Source: UBA4781 sp963556045 (GTDB lineage Bacteria > Chloroflexota > Anaerolineae > Anaerolineales > Anaerolineaceae). Taken from it: 64,000 bases of DNA. Shown here piece after piece: positions 1 to 8,891 of the stretch (its first letter is position 1; every line of letters starts with the position of its first letter). The stretch lies in the NCBI GenBank assembly GCA_963556045.3, contig CAUVYA020000002.1, positions 1,302,001 through 1,366,000 of the forward strand, written 5' to 3'. The notes beneath the pieces are model-generated. The model made no database searches and had not been told where the DNA came from. It saw only the letters and a program-made list of their open reading frames with translations. Position numbers and translations under genes: made by a program.

Positions 1-2259
1 AAAGCAGCCCTGTGCACCGGCGCCAGTTCATGGACGACAACTCCGATAGAACGCCTTGGTGTTCCGGAGTTAACCGTTGCCGATGGACCACACGGCGTAC
101 GGCGTGTTGCCGATAAGGATGACCTTATCCTTGACAGCCTGCCGGCTACCTGCTTCCCGACCGCGTCCTGTGTTGCGTCATCATGGAATTCTGATCTCAT
201 TAAAAAGATGGGGCAGGCGATAGCAGAAGAAGCTATTGCACTGGGCGTTGATGTCGTTCTCGGACCTGGAGTCAACATCAAGCGCACCCCACTGGGGGGA
301 CGCAATTTTGAGTATTTCTCCGAAGATCCATATCTGGCAGGTGAAATGGCTGCCAGCTTCATCCAGGGCGTACAAAGCAAAGGCATCGGCACATCCTTAA
401 AACATTATGCCGTCAACAATCAGGAAACGCAGCGCATGACCATCAATGCCAAAGTAGATGAACGCGCTCTGTGCGAGATCTATCTGTGTGGGTTTGAGAA
501 AGCGGTAAAAACCTCCAAACCATGGACGGTGATGTGCGCATACAACAAGACCAACGGCAAATATGGGTCTGAAAATGACACTTTTTTAATTGATATTCTC
601 AAGAAGGAATGGGGGTTTGATGGATTTGTGGTGTCAGACTGGACGGCAGTGCACGACCGCGTCAAATCCATCAAAGCCGGATTGGATCTGGAAATGCCCG
701 GACCGAGAGATCTGAGGGTGAAAGCAGTCATTGAGGCAGTACGGTCGGGCTTGCTGGAAGAAGCTCAGTTGAATGAATCTGTGCGCCGCATCTTGAGAAT
801 CGCTTTCGAAGCGGCAAAAACACCAAAAGGGGGTTCCTTTGACGAAGCGGCGCACCATGCTCTGGCGCGTCACATCGCAGCAGAAGGCATGGTCTTGTTG
901 AAAAATAACGGCATCCTGCCCCTAAAAGAGCAGAAAAAGATCGCCGTGATCGGGCTGTCTGCGCAGAAAGCGTATTTCCAGGGCGGGGGCAGCTCCCATA
1001 TCAATCCCATACAAGTGGACGTTCCTTTTGTGGAATTGCAAAAAAGCGCCCCTGCATCAACTACGTTCAGTACCTGTGACGGATATTCAGAGAACGATGA
1101 ATTCAGCCAGCCGCTCATTGACGAAGCGGTCAGGGAAGCCGGCGCTGCTGAAGCGGCTCTGCTCTATCTTTCTCTTCCAGCGACCAAAGAATCGGAAGGC
1201 TATGACCGTTCCGACCTTGACCTAACCGCACAGCAGATAGCGCTGATCAAAGCAGTATCGGCAGTCCAGCCGAACACGGTCGTGATCCTCAATAACGGTT
1301 CTCCGATAGTAATGGGCGATTGGATCGACAGCGTCGCGGCTGTTTTGGAAGGCTGGATGATGGGACAGGCAGGAGGGGGAGCCATTGCGGATATTGTGTA
1401 TGGAAAAGTGAATCCATCCGGCAAACTGGCAGAGACTTTCCCGTTTCGATTGGTAGATACACCGGCGTACATCAACTTCCCCGGGGAGAATCACGAGGTA
1501 CGCTACGGGGAAGGCATCTTCGTCGGGTATCGTTATTATGACAGGAAAGAAGCCGCGGTGCAGTTCCCGTTTGGCTACGGGTTGAGCTATACATCTTTCG
1601 AGTACAGCAATCCCACCGTTTCAGCTACAACCTTCAAAGACACGGATGGCGTCAGCGTTTCAGTGGATGTGACCAACACCGGTGATGTCGCCGGCAAAGA
1701 GATCGTTCAGGTATACGTCCATGATTGTGATGCAACCCTGGTGCGACCACTCAAAGAACTCAAGGGCTTCGCAAAAGTGGAACTCAAACCCGGTGAAACA
1801 CAAACCGTTACCATCGCTCTCGATTTTCGAGCGTTCGCCTACTATCATCCTGAATATGCCAAGTGGATCACCGAAGATGGGGATTTCGAGATCTTGATCG
1901 GCTCCTCATCAGCCGATATTCGCTGCACTCAGAAGGTCAGGCTTGAATCAACGCTGGCATTGCCCAGCCTTCTCAATGCCGAGTCAACCCTGCATGATTG
2001 GTTGAGTGATCCCATTGGAAAGAATGTGCTCAAAGCGCGATATTTAAAAACGATCATGGATATGCGGAAAAATTTCGGATTGGAAGAGATCGTTGAGGGA
2101 GAATCGACCGCGGAGACAATGGATTTCATGCTGGAACTGTCTTTGCGAGATATCTTCTACTTCCCGGAAGCCAACGTCACCATGCAGCCTGAAAAGATCG
2201 TGAACGACCTGCTCACTGAGGTTAAAAAGCGAAGTCCCTCAAATTCTAAACCGGGATGA
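1..2259 (+). CDS. Beta-glucosidase, glycoside hydrolase family 3 (5' end outside window)
   Basis: Exo-acting retaining beta-glucosidase that removes glucose from cello-oligosaccharides or other beta-glucosides. The frame is open from base 1, so the true start lies upstream; 752 residues are visible. The first visible part already has the VADGPHGVR substrate-loop motif, and the catalytic nucleophile is the Asp of GFVVSDW (codon 637-639). A second alpha/beta domain follows, then a C-terminal fibronectin-III-like domain (around VSVDVTNTGDVAGKEIVQVY) and a helical tail of about 100 residues often seen in GH3 enzymes of this type. There is no PA14 insert and no C-terminal anchor. It shares its strand with the GH94 gene 156 bp downstream, which fits cytosolic breakdown of beta-glucans. 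The family is certain; the exact substrate is not. Confidence 0.96.
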   Translation, partial: KAALCTGASSWTTTPIERLGVPELTVADGPHGVRRVADKDDLILDSLPATCFPTASCVASSWNSDLIKKMGQAIAEEAIALGVDVVLGPGVNIKRTPLGGRNFEYFSEDPYLAGEMAASFIQGVQSKGIGTSLKHYAVNNQETQRMTINAKVDERALCEIYLCGFEKAVKTSKPWTVMCAYNKTNGKYGSENDTFLIDILKKEWGFDGFVVSDWTAVHDRVKSIKAGLDLEMPGPRDLRVKAVIEAVRSGLLEEAQLNESVRRILRIAFEAAKTPKGGSFDEAAHHALARHIAAEGMVLLKNNGILPLKEQKKIAVIGLSAQKAYFQGGGSSHINPIQVDVPFVELQKSAPASTTFSTCDGYSENDEFSQPLIDEAVREAGAAEAALLYLSLPATKESEGYDRSDLDLTAQQIALIKAVSAVQPNTVVILNNGSPIVMGDWIDSVAAVLEGWMMGQAGGGAIADIVYGKVNPSGKLAETFPFRLVDTPAYINFPGENHEVRYGEGIFVGYRYYDRKEAAVQFPFGYGLSYTSFEYSNPTVSATTFKDTDGVSVSVDVTNTGDVAGKEIVQVYVHDCDATLVRPLKELKGFAKVELKPGETQTVTIALDFRAFAYYHPEYAKWITEDGDFEILIGSSSADIRCTQKVRLESTLALPSLLNAESTLHDWLSDPIGKNVLKARYLKTIMDMRKNFGLEEIVEGESTAETMDFMLELSLRDIFYFPEANVTMQPEKIVNDLLTEVKKRSPSNSKPG

Positions 2260-2295
2260 TGCAGGATTCTTGAATCAGGCAGGTACAACAGACTG

Positions 2296-2332
2296 GGAGA
2301 ATCTCCTGCGCACTGCTTGAAGGAGATTCTCC
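2296..2332 (+). terminator. Inverted repeat downstream of the GH3 gene
   Basis: Perfect 11-bp arms GGAGAATCTCC (2296-2306) and GGAGATTCTCC (2322-2332) around a 15-nt loop, 37 bp after the GH3 stop. No T-tract follows, so it may be an attenuator or an mRNA-stabilising hairpin rather than a factor-independent terminator. Confidence 0.5.
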
Positions 2333-2415
2333 ATTAACTGATACATTTCGGTTTCGATAAAAAATAGCTGTACAGATACCAGTACTGAATTATTTATTTT
2401 TATTTTGGAGGTTTC

Positions 2416-4893
2416 ATGCAATTTGGTAATTTTGATGACGCTGCTTATGAATATGTAATCACAAGACCCGATACACCTCTACCATGGATCAATTATTTAG
2501 GCTGCGAGAATTTTTTCAGTATCGTTTCCAACACCGGCGGCGGGTACGCTTTTTATAAGGATGCGCGTCTGCGCCGATTAACCCGCTATCGCTATAACAA
2601 TGTTCCTGCCGACAGCGGAGGGCACTACATCTATCTGCGAGAGAACAATTCACAGGAACCAGCGCAACCCTCATACTGGTCTGCAACCTGGCAGCCTGTT
2701 AAAAGAAATCTGGATGCCTATACCTGCCGTCATGGTCTGGGCTATACGATCATCGAATCGACACTCAACAAGATCCTCTCAACCGTTTGTTATTTCGTTC
2801 CACTGGGAGAGAACCTGGAAATATGGGATGTGACCGTCCACAATCAGCGTGATACGAAGGTGCATCTATCGCTTTTCTCCGCCGTTGAGTTCTGCCTGTG
2901 GGATGCCATGGATGATGCAACCAATTTTCAGAGAAATTATTCCATCGGCGAAGTGGAAGTTGAGGAAGGGACCATTTATCATAAAACGGAATACAGGGAA
3001 CGAAGAGATCATTTTGCATTCTTTGCCTGTTCTGAACCGGTATCAGGTTTTGAAACCCAGAGAGACGATTTTCTGGGAGCATACCACGGCTGGGATGAAC
3101 CGCGTGCGGTGATCGAAGACAGCATGCACAATTCGATTGCCCACGGCTGGCAGCCGATCGGATCCCATCGCATTGAACTGGAGCTCGCAGCGGGGGAAAA
3201 GCGCAGGATCATTTTCCTGCTCGGTTATCAGGAGAATGCGCCGGATCAAAAATTCTCGGACGAACACGCCCAGGTCTTGAACAAAGAGTCGGCAAAATCC
3301 ACCATCCGTAAATTCAGCGATCCGGCAAATGTTGATAAAGCACTGCAGGCATTGAAAGCCTACTGGAACAGCATTCTTTCTTCTTATCAGGTGAAAAGCC
3401 CGAATATTCATGTTGACCGCATGGTGAATATATGGAACGCCTATCAGGTGATGGCTACCTTCAATCTGTCTCGGTCGGCATCCCTATTTGAAAGCGGCAT
3501 TGGGCGTGGAATGGGTTTCCGCGATTCCAATCAGGACCTGCTGGCATTCAGTATGTTCGACCCGGCACGGGCGCGCGAAAGGATACTGGATCTGGCAGCC
3601 ACGCAGCTCCCTTCCGGTGGAGCGTACCATCAATACCAGCCTCTTTCGAAACGTGGGAACAATGATATCGGCAGCAACTTCAACGACGATCCCTTATGGC
3701 TGATCCTATCGGTGGCAGCCTATCTGAAAGAAACCGAGGACTGGGATATACTGCAGGAACCCACCCCCTACGACAATCAGCCCGCAGATCAGGAGCCGCT
3801 CTACCAGCATTTGCAGCGCAGTATGCAATACATCCTTGACCGTTTAGGTCCGCACCAACTACCCCTGATCGGCAGGGCAGATTGGAACGATTGCTTGAAT
3901 TTGAACTGCTTCTCCGACACGCCCGGACAATCTTTTCAGACCACAACCAATAAGGATGGCAAAACCGCCGAGAGTGTTTTCCTGGCTGGAATGTTCGTGC
4001 TTGCCGGTAAGGAAATGGTCGCGATCGCCGAATATCTGGGGGAACAGGCAGAGTTACAGCGTTATCAGACTGCCATGCAGGAAATGGAAAATGCCGTCTG
4101 GAACGCCGGTTGGGATGGGGAATGGTTCAAACGAGCCTATGATTTTTACGGGAATGCGATTGGATCGCACGAAAATCAGGAGGGAAAGATATTCATCGAA
4201 CCGCAGGGTATGTGCGTCATGGCAGGGCTGGGAATTGAAAACGGCTGCGCACAGAAAGCGCTGGATTCCGTTGAAAAATATCTGGCAGCCAAAGATGGGA
4301 TCCTGCTCACCCAGCCTGCCTTCAGCAGGTATTACCTGAATCTGGGTGAAATTTCCTCCTACCCGCCGGGATATAAGGAAAATGCCAGTGTTTTCTGCCA
4401 TACCAATCCGTGGATCATGATCGCCGAGAGCATGCTGGGGCGCGGCGAAAAAGCGCTGGATTACTATGTGCGCATCAATCCTTCCGCACGTGAACGCATC
4501 AGTGAGCTGCATAAATGCGAACCCTACGTGTACGCTCAGATGATCTCAGGGCGGGATGCGCCCGTTCAGGGTGAGGCAAAGAATTCCTGGTTGACCGGTA
4601 CGGCAGCCTGGAACTATGTTGCCATCACGCAGTGGATCCTGGGCATCCGTCCGGAAATGGCAGGGCTGCGTATTGATCCCTGCATTCCCTCTGACTGGGA
4701 GAACTACCAGGTCACACGCATCTTCCGAGGGCAAACCTATTCCATTGCGGTTCACAATCCCGATCATGTATGCAAGGGAGTATCCCGGATCACGGTGAAC
4801 GGTAAAGAAATGGCAGGCACACTGCTTCACCCGCAGGCGATGCAAGCCCATAACAAAGTGGAAGTATGGCTGGGGAAGGAGAACGTTTCCTGA
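2416..4893 (+). CDS. Cellobiose phosphorylase (GH94)
   Basis: Inverting phosphorolysis of cellobiose: cellobiose + Pi gives alpha-glucose 1-phosphate + glucose, saving one ATP over hydrolysis. At 825 aa it is full length for cytosolic cellobiose phosphorylases. The N-terminal beta-sandwich starts with the family-typical LPWINYLGCENFFSIVSNTG, followed by a linker and an (alpha/alpha)6 barrel with GIGRGMGFRDSNQDLL. The motif GRADWNDCLNLNCFS follows, in which Asp492 is the expected general acid. A GGAGG ribosome site sits 4 nt before the ATG. No signal peptide. It pairs with the GH3 gene upstream and with the mannosyl-glucose enzymes on the opposite strand. Cellodextrin or laminaribiose phosphorylase is less likely, because the closest motif match is to cellobiose phosphorylase. 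Confidence 0.95.
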   Translation: MQFGNFDDAAYEYVITRPDTPLPWINYLGCENFFSIVSNTGGGYAFYKDARLRRLTRYRYNNVPADSGGHYIYLRENNSQEPAQPSYWSATWQPVKRNLDAYTCRHGLGYTIIESTLNKILSTVCYFVPLGENLEIWDVTVHNQRDTKVHLSLFSAVEFCLWDAMDDATNFQRNYSIGEVEVEEGTIYHKTEYRERRDHFAFFACSEPVSGFETQRDDFLGAYHGWDEPRAVIEDSMHNSIAHGWQPIGSHRIELELAAGEKRRIIFLLGYQENAPDQKFSDEHAQVLNKESAKSTIRKFSDPANVDKALQALKAYWNSILSSYQVKSPNIHVDRMVNIWNAYQVMATFNLSRSASLFESGIGRGMGFRDSNQDLLAFSMFDPARARERILDLAATQLPSGGAYHQYQPLSKRGNNDIGSNFNDDPLWLILSVAAYLKETEDWDILQEPTPYDNQPADQEPLYQHLQRSMQYILDRLGPHQLPLIGRADWNDCLNLNCFSDTPGQSFQTTTNKDGKTAESVFLAGMFVLAGKEMVAIAEYLGEQAELQRYQTAMQEMENAVWNAGWDGEWFKRAYDFYGNAIGSHENQEGKIFIEPQGMCVMAGLGIENGCAQKALDSVEKYLAAKDGILLTQPAFSRYYLNLGEISSYPPGYKENASVFCHTNPWIMIAESMLGRGEKALDYYVRINPSARERISELHKCEPYVYAQMISGRDAPVQGEAKNSWLTGTAAWNYVAITQWILGIRPEMAGLRIDPCIPSDWENYQVTRIFRGQTYSIAVHNPDHVCKGVSRITVNGKEMAGTLLHPQAMQAHNKVEVWLGKENVS

Positions 4894-4927
4894 ACGCAGC
4901 AGAACGCTGAAGAATAGAGTTGAACTA

Positions 4928-4969
4928 CTCCCTGTAAAAAGCAACCGGTTTTACAGGGAGCTTTTTTTT
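4928..4969 (+). terminator. Rho-independent terminator after GH94
   Basis: Perfect 12-bp stem CTCCCTGTAAAA / TTTTACAGGGAG (4928-4939 / 4949-4960), 9-nt loop, then eight T. It lies between the convergent GH94 and GH130 genes; the T-tract serves the + strand. Confidence 0.9.
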
Positions 4970-5987
4970 ACATTGGGTTGGTTTTAACAAAATCAACGAT
5001 CTCATCAACGTAACCAAAAGCAAGGCAAACGACCGTATCCGCCCCGCCGTAATACACTGCCATTCGTCCGCTATCCCCATCCAACAGCGCGGCGCAGGGA
5101 AATGCCACATTGGGCACATCACCGACCTGCTCATAATCCATCTGCGGGGAGAGCAAATAGGGTTCCGCGCGGGCGATCACTTTCCAGGGTTGTTCGAGAT
5201 CGAGCAGCGCTGCCCCAAAGCTGTACACAAAGCCATTGCAGGAAGTGAGTACGCCATGATAAATCAGCAGCCACCCTTCAGCGGTCTCAATGGGAATGGG
5301 ACCCGCCCCGACTTTGGTCGCCTGCCAGCCAGAAGCTGTGCCCATCACGAAACGGTGCCTGCCCCAGTACTGCATATCAGGGCTTTCGCTGCAGTAGATA
5401 TCTCCGAAAGGAGTATGCCCGTTGTCGCTTGGGCGACTCAGCATCACGTACATTCCGTTGATCTTTCTGGGAAACAGAACACCATTGCGATTAAAGGGCA
5501 GGAAGGCATTTTCCATCTGGTAGAAATCCTTAAAATCAAAGGTATATCCCACCCCTATGGTCGGTCCGTGATAGCCGTTGCACCAGGTTATGTAATAGCG
5601 ATCCTCGATCCAGACCACGCGCGGGTCGTACGCATATTGAAATTGGGAGATCTCAGTGACCCTGGGATCATCACATTTCCACTGAATGCGTTCATCACAC
5701 ATCTGCCATGCAATTCCATCTGCACTGAACGCGGCATGCAGCTGCTGCAGGCGGGTTTTTGTGTCACAGCGAAATACTCCGGCGAAAGCATCTTTGAAGG
5801 GAACCACCGCGCTGTTGAAAATACTGTTCGAGCTTGGGATCAGATCGCGCGGGATGATGGGGTTTCTGGTCGAGCGCCATAGTACTTCAGTGGAATTTGG
5901 CGACCGTTCTTCCCAGGGTAGATTGGGGATGCCTGCCGCATTTGGCAGGGACACTCTGTTTGCCTGTAGAGATGTTCTTTTTTCCAT
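4968..5987 (-). CDS. GH130 phosphorylase, probably 4-O-beta-D-mannosyl-D-glucose phosphorylase
   Basis: Five-bladed propeller enzyme that phosphorolyses beta-mannosides to mannose 1-phosphate. Seen: RSTRNPIIPRD near the N-terminus, NSAVVPFKDAFAGVFRCD, and FQYAYDPRVVWIED holding the catalytic Asp121. Also seen are YHGPTIGVGYTFDF and LLIYHG. The 339-aa length is normal to slightly short for the family. GH130 has several specificities (mannosyl-glucose, beta-1,4-mannooligosaccharides, beta-1,2-mannosides, mannosyl-GlcNAc). I favour mannosyl-glucose because the gene lies 29 nt downstream of a cellobiose 2-epimerase, the enzyme that converts mannobiose to mannosyl-glucose in the known mannan route. 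An AAAGGAG site precedes the ATG. No signal peptide, so cytosolic. Confidence 0.88.
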   Translation of the reverse strand: MEKRTSLQANRVSLPNAAGIPNLPWEERSPNSTEVLWRSTRNPIIPRDLIPSSNSIFNSAVVPFKDAFAGVFRCDTKTRLQQLHAAFSADGIAWQMCDERIQWKCDDPRVTEISQFQYAYDPRVVWIEDRYYITWCNGYHGPTIGVGYTFDFKDFYQMENAFLPFNRNGVLFPRKINGMYVMLSRPSDNGHTPFGDIYCSESPDMQYWGRHRFVMGTASGWQATKVGAGPIPIETAEGWLLIYHGVLTSCNGFVYSFGAALLDLEQPWKVIARAEPYLLSPQMDYEQVGDVPNVAFPCAALLDGDSGRMAVYYGGADTVVCLAFGYVDEIVDFVKTNPM

Positions 5988-6016
5988 TTCTGCACCGCTC
6001 CTTTCGCCAGCACAAA

Positions 6017-7192
6017 CTATTCCGGCAGGCGTTTCATCATTTCAAAGCACAGCCGGCTTTCATGATACGATCCTTCCCAGGGACCGATCTTTAAACTGGT
6101 AGGGTCTGCCGTTCCATCCGGCAGCAGCCGTTTGAACCAGCCGCTGTTTTTCTTATCAACCAGGTTGTGCTGGATAAAATTCCAGGCTGACCCGGCAGCG
6201 TCGCGGTATCTGTTTTCGCCTGTTAGCTGATAGGCATTGTAGAACCCCACCACGGCTTCAGCCTGAGACCACCACTCCTTTTTTTGATTAATGATCCCTT
6301 CGGGGGATGCTTCCTGAACAATGCTTCCATCTCCGTTCACCCCTGAAGCGATGACACCCTGCGCCAGTTTCAGGGATTGCATCCTTGCCAGTTCCAGAGC
6401 AGCTGCATCCCCCAGTATTTCGGCTGCCTCGTACAATAACCAGCTCCCTTCAATATCATGACCATAGGAAATATGATCGGAGAGAGATCGCCATTGATCA
6501 TCAAAAAACAGCCTGAAATGTCCTTCCGCGGAGATGATATGCTCTGCAAAAATGGTCAGGATCCTGCTCAACTGCTCTCGCACCCTCTCCTCACCCCACG
6601 CAACGGCTAAATTGGAGTAGGCTTCCATGATGTGCAGCATGGTATTCATTGATTTCTGACAGTCCAGGTCCGTATCACCCAGACGCTTATCGTCCAGCTC
6701 GGTCCATTCGCGGCTGCATCCTTCGATATATCCACCGTATCGCGGCTCATAAGCATGTTTTTCCAGCAGCTCAAAAAGTTGCACTGCCACAGCCAGGCTG
6801 TCTTCATCATGAACTGTGTGATAATACTCGCTCAACCCATATATCCCAAATGCCTGCGCATAATGGTGTTTGCGCGTGTTCACCGGAGTTCCTGCTGCAT
6901 CCAGCGACCAGAATAAACCCCCGTATTTTGGATCCCAGAATTTATCGGTCAGGTAGGTATATGCCTGCTGCGCAAGGTGCAGATAGGAATCTTTGTGATC
7001 CATGCGATAGGCTCTCGAAAAGGTCCATAAAAATCGGGTGCAAGATACGGCTGTGCGGGGAATATCATTCAGCACAACGTGATCGTTGGTCATCCCTCCA
7101 TAAAACCCCCCATTCTTTTGATCAACAGCATTCTTCATCCAAAAGGGCAGGATATTCTCCGTTAATTCCCGTTCAAATTCGTGTTTCTGCAT
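6017..7192 (-). CDS. Cellobiose 2-epimerase (AGE family)
   Basis: Epimerises the reducing-end sugar of beta-1,4-disaccharides at C2, for example mannobiose to mannosyl-glucose or cellobiose to glucosyl-mannose. 391 aa, an (alpha/alpha)6 barrel. Family markers seen are NGGFYGGMTND, KHHYAQAFGIYGLSEYY, CQKSMNTMLHIMEAY, ISYGHDIEGSWLLYEA and a terminal YHESRLCFEMMKRL; the histidines of the last three motifs match the conserved catalytic histidines of this family. First gene of a two-gene minus-strand operon with the GH130 phosphorylase. Transcription probably starts about 65 bp upstream, under a LacI-family operator at 7241-7256. The ATG has only a weak ribosome site. GlcNAc 2-epimerase is the alternative within the family but fits the context less well. 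Confidence 0.9.
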   Translation of the reverse strand: MQKHEFERELTENILPFWMKNAVDQKNGGFYGGMTNDHVVLNDIPRTAVSCTRFLWTFSRAYRMDHKDSYLHLAQQAYTYLTDKFWDPKYGGLFWSLDAAGTPVNTRKHHYAQAFGIYGLSEYYHTVHDEDSLAVAVQLFELLEKHAYEPRYGGYIEGCSREWTELDDKRLGDTDLDCQKSMNTMLHIMEAYSNLAVAWGEERVREQLSRILTIFAEHIISAEGHFRLFFDDQWRSLSDHISYGHDIEGSWLLYEAAEILGDAAALELARMQSLKLAQGVIASGVNGDGSIVQEASPEGIINQKKEWWSQAEAVVGFYNAYQLTGENRYRDAAGSAWNFIQHNLVDKKNSGWFKRLLPDGTADPTSLKIGPWEGSYHESRLCFEMMKRLPE

Positions 7193-7240
7193 CTATTTTT
7201 CCGTCTTGAAAGATAAATAACTGTCTTACCCCGTGCATCG

Positions 7241-7256
7241 TTGGGAGCGTTCCCAA
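7241..7256. promoter_or_regulatory. LacI/CelR-type operator
   Basis: TTGGGAGCGTTCCCAA is a near-perfect palindrome one base away from TGGGAGCGCTCCCA, the operator known for CelR-like LacI-family regulators of cellulose genes. It lies just downstream of a putative extended -10 for the epimerase-GH130 operon, where a bound repressor would block transcription. No LacI-family gene is in the window. Confidence 0.8.
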
Positions 7257-7263
7257 CACTCTC

Positions 7264-7269
7264 ATTTTA
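7264..7269 (-). promoter_or_regulatory. Putative extended -10 for the epimerase-GH130 operon
   Basis: On the minus strand TGGTAAAAT gives an extended -10 (TGn-TAAAAT), and the predicted start falls at the edge of the operator at 7241-7256. No good -35 is visible, which is acceptable for extended -10 promoters. Confidence 0.45.
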
Positions 7270-7322
7270 CCATATCTCACACTGCGCTGACTCTATTTGA
7301 ATCTGCATAACCAATTAAAAAA

Positions 7323-7348
7323 TAAACCGCGCACTTTGGCGCGGTTTA
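7323..7348 (-). terminator. Rho-independent terminator of the PadR operon
   Basis: Perfect 10-bp stem TAAACCGCGC / GCGCGGTTTA around a 6-nt loop, followed on the minus strand by a T-rich run. It lies 23 bp after the stop of the membrane gene at 7371. Confidence 0.85.
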
Positions 7349-7370
7349 TGAATTCCCTGTGAGGATACGA

Positions 7371-8393
7371 TTAGATAGTCGGCTGTTTTCGTTCTCGGAT
7401 GATACCCTTGATGATATCAGACACACCGCCTACGATGCCCAGCCCCAGTGCGATCGTCATACCGATGTTTGTGATGGACTGAATGGTCAGCACACTTTCC
7501 GCATCCATGAACTCGTTGAGGATATCCAGCGTGAACATGGGCAGTGAGGAGATGAGGAACCCCAGCAGCACCACGTTGGCGCTTTCGCTGAGGATATGCC
7601 ACCAACTGGTGAGTGCCGTGTGCTGCCTCTGCACAAATAATGTGATGTTGCGTGCCAGGTCCACAGCGGTGAGGGCAAGAATAAAGGGGATCATCTTCAC
7701 AAAACTGTCGCTGAAAAACGGCACCATGTGCGCCTGCTCGGATAGATTGGTGCGGTACGGCACGAATCCAGCGGTGCTGCGCATATAGGTGAAAAACGCC
7801 AGTCCCACAATTCCCAGCAGGATCTCCAAGGCTTTGCCGACACGATTCACTTCTTTTTGCTCTTCGGGCAACTGGGGCAGGTCAGCTATATCCAATGTGT
7901 TCATGTCTTCGATCTCATCCAGGGCACGCTTTTCATTCGTACGCTCAATGATGGCGAAAACGATGGTGACCATGCCAAACGCCGACAGCGCTCCGCTCCC
8001 GATGCTTCCCAGCCACTCCCAGACATGTAAGCCGGCACCAGCAGGCTGCCCAACGATAGATGAGATGATGAAAGCGAGCGTCATACCGCCGATCACCACT
8101 GCCACCACAATGCGCAGCACAAGCGTGTAGATGGGGAAAATGCGCGCTCCGATCAATGCGCGCTGTGGACGATACCGGGCTGCCACCTTGCGCGGGGAAC
8201 CCATTTCCTTCAATACGGCTTCCATCTCCTGTTCACCGATCTCCTGCTCTTCTGTAAAGCGTTCTGTCAGCAGATCGTAAAGGTATGATTCGATCTCTGC
8301 GGTGATATCTTCGCGTTCCTTCCCGATCAATTCACGCTTCACACCCAGCAGATAGCGCTCCAGTAATTCTTTGGCTGCTTTAGTCGTTTTCAT
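7371..8393 (-). CDS. Membrane protein with HAAS/DUF1700-like N-terminal region
   Basis: 340 aa. The first ~75 residues are a charged helical cytosolic region (LLERYLLGVKRELIGKERED, then a Gln/Glu-rich segment and EMGSPRKVAARYRP) of the kind found in HAAS/DUF1700 proteins. About six hydrophobic segments follow in three pairs, separated by a charged loop near residues 155-185. HAAS-type membrane proteins are commonly encoded next to PadR regulators and are thought to take part in envelope signalling; no enzymatic role can be read here. It overlaps the padR gene by 14 bp, so the two are almost certainly co-transcribed and translationally coupled. The function of this member is unknown. Confidence 0.75.
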   Translation of the reverse strand: MKTTKAAKELLERYLLGVKRELIGKEREDITAEIESYLYDLLTERFTEEQEIGEQEMEAVLKEMGSPRKVAARYRPQRALIGARIFPIYTLVLRIVVAVVIGGMTLAFIISSIVGQPAGAGLHVWEWLGSIGSGALSAFGMVTIVFAIIERTNEKRALDEIEDMNTLDIADLPQLPEEQKEVNRVGKALEILLGIVGLAFFTYMRSTAGFVPYRTNLSEQAHMVPFFSDSFVKMIPFILALTAVDLARNITLFVQRQHTALTSWWHILSESANVVLLGFLISSLPMFTLDILNEFMDAESVLTIQSITNIGMTIALGLGIVGGVSDIIKGIIRERKQPTI

Positions 8394-8727
8394 TTAATAA
8401 TCTCCTGATAATCGTTTCCTGAGCGTTCCATTCCTCTTTCAGGCGCTCAACCATTTCTTTGCCGGTCTCATTCAGTTTGTAGTAGCGACGCGGACGGGGC
8501 TCTTCGACGCGCCACTCGCTTTCCAGCAAGCCCTGCTGCTCAAGGCGGCGCAGTAAGGGATAGAGCGTATCCTGCCCGACCTCGAAGCCCTTTTCGTTCA
8601 AGCTGGAAATGAGCGAGTAGCCGTACTGCTCGCTGTGGAGCTGACTCATGACCGCCAGAACGATGACGCCACGGCGCAGCTCCTGCTGCAGTTTTTCAAA
8701 CTCTTCATTTTGTTTAGTGTTCATCAT
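8380..8727 (-). CDS. PadR-family transcriptional regulator
   Basis: Winged-helix repressor, 115 aa from the chosen start. Family features: LRRGVIVLAVMSQLHSEQYG, then ISSLNEKGFEVGQDTLYPLL (recognition helix), then RRLEQQGLLESEW and a wing with PRPRRYYKLNETGKEM. The frame is open further upstream to 8763, but that would put the start inside the -35 box; ATG at 8727 (or 8724) sits immediately at the predicted transcription start. It is co-transcribed with the overlapping HAAS-like membrane protein gene. A palindrome between the promoter elements suggests autorepression. The inducing ligand cannot be told from sequence. Confidence 0.92.
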   Translation of the reverse strand: MMNTKQNEEFEKLQQELRRGVIVLAVMSQLHSEQYGYSLISSLNEKGFEVGQDTLYPLLRRLEQQGLLESEWRVEEPRPRRYYKLNETGKEMVERLKEEWNAQETIIRRLLNEND

Positions 8728-8733
8728 GCAGCC

Positions 8734-8763
8734 ATTATACTGTATATTACACAGTATTGTCAA
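8734..8763 (-). promoter_or_regulatory. Consensus sigma-70 promoter of padR with PadR operator inside
   Basis: The minus strand carries a perfect -35 TTGACA (8758-8763) and a perfect -10 TATAAT (8734-8739) with an 18-bp spacer. The spacer region holds an inverted repeat ATACTGT / ACAGTAT (8737-8743 / 8751-8757, 7-bp spacing), the expected autorepressor site. The ATG at 8727 is 6 bp after the -10, so the mRNA should be leaderless or nearly so. Confidence 0.88.
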
Positions 8764-8891
8764 TGGCTAGTATTGGATTTTTGTTAGTACTGTGTACAAT
8801 ATTCGCGATAGTATAGATCCAGTACAGAAGTACTATCATCCTCTTGCTGATCACAATGCCCTTTCACTCCATTTCATAGGATAATTCGTAT

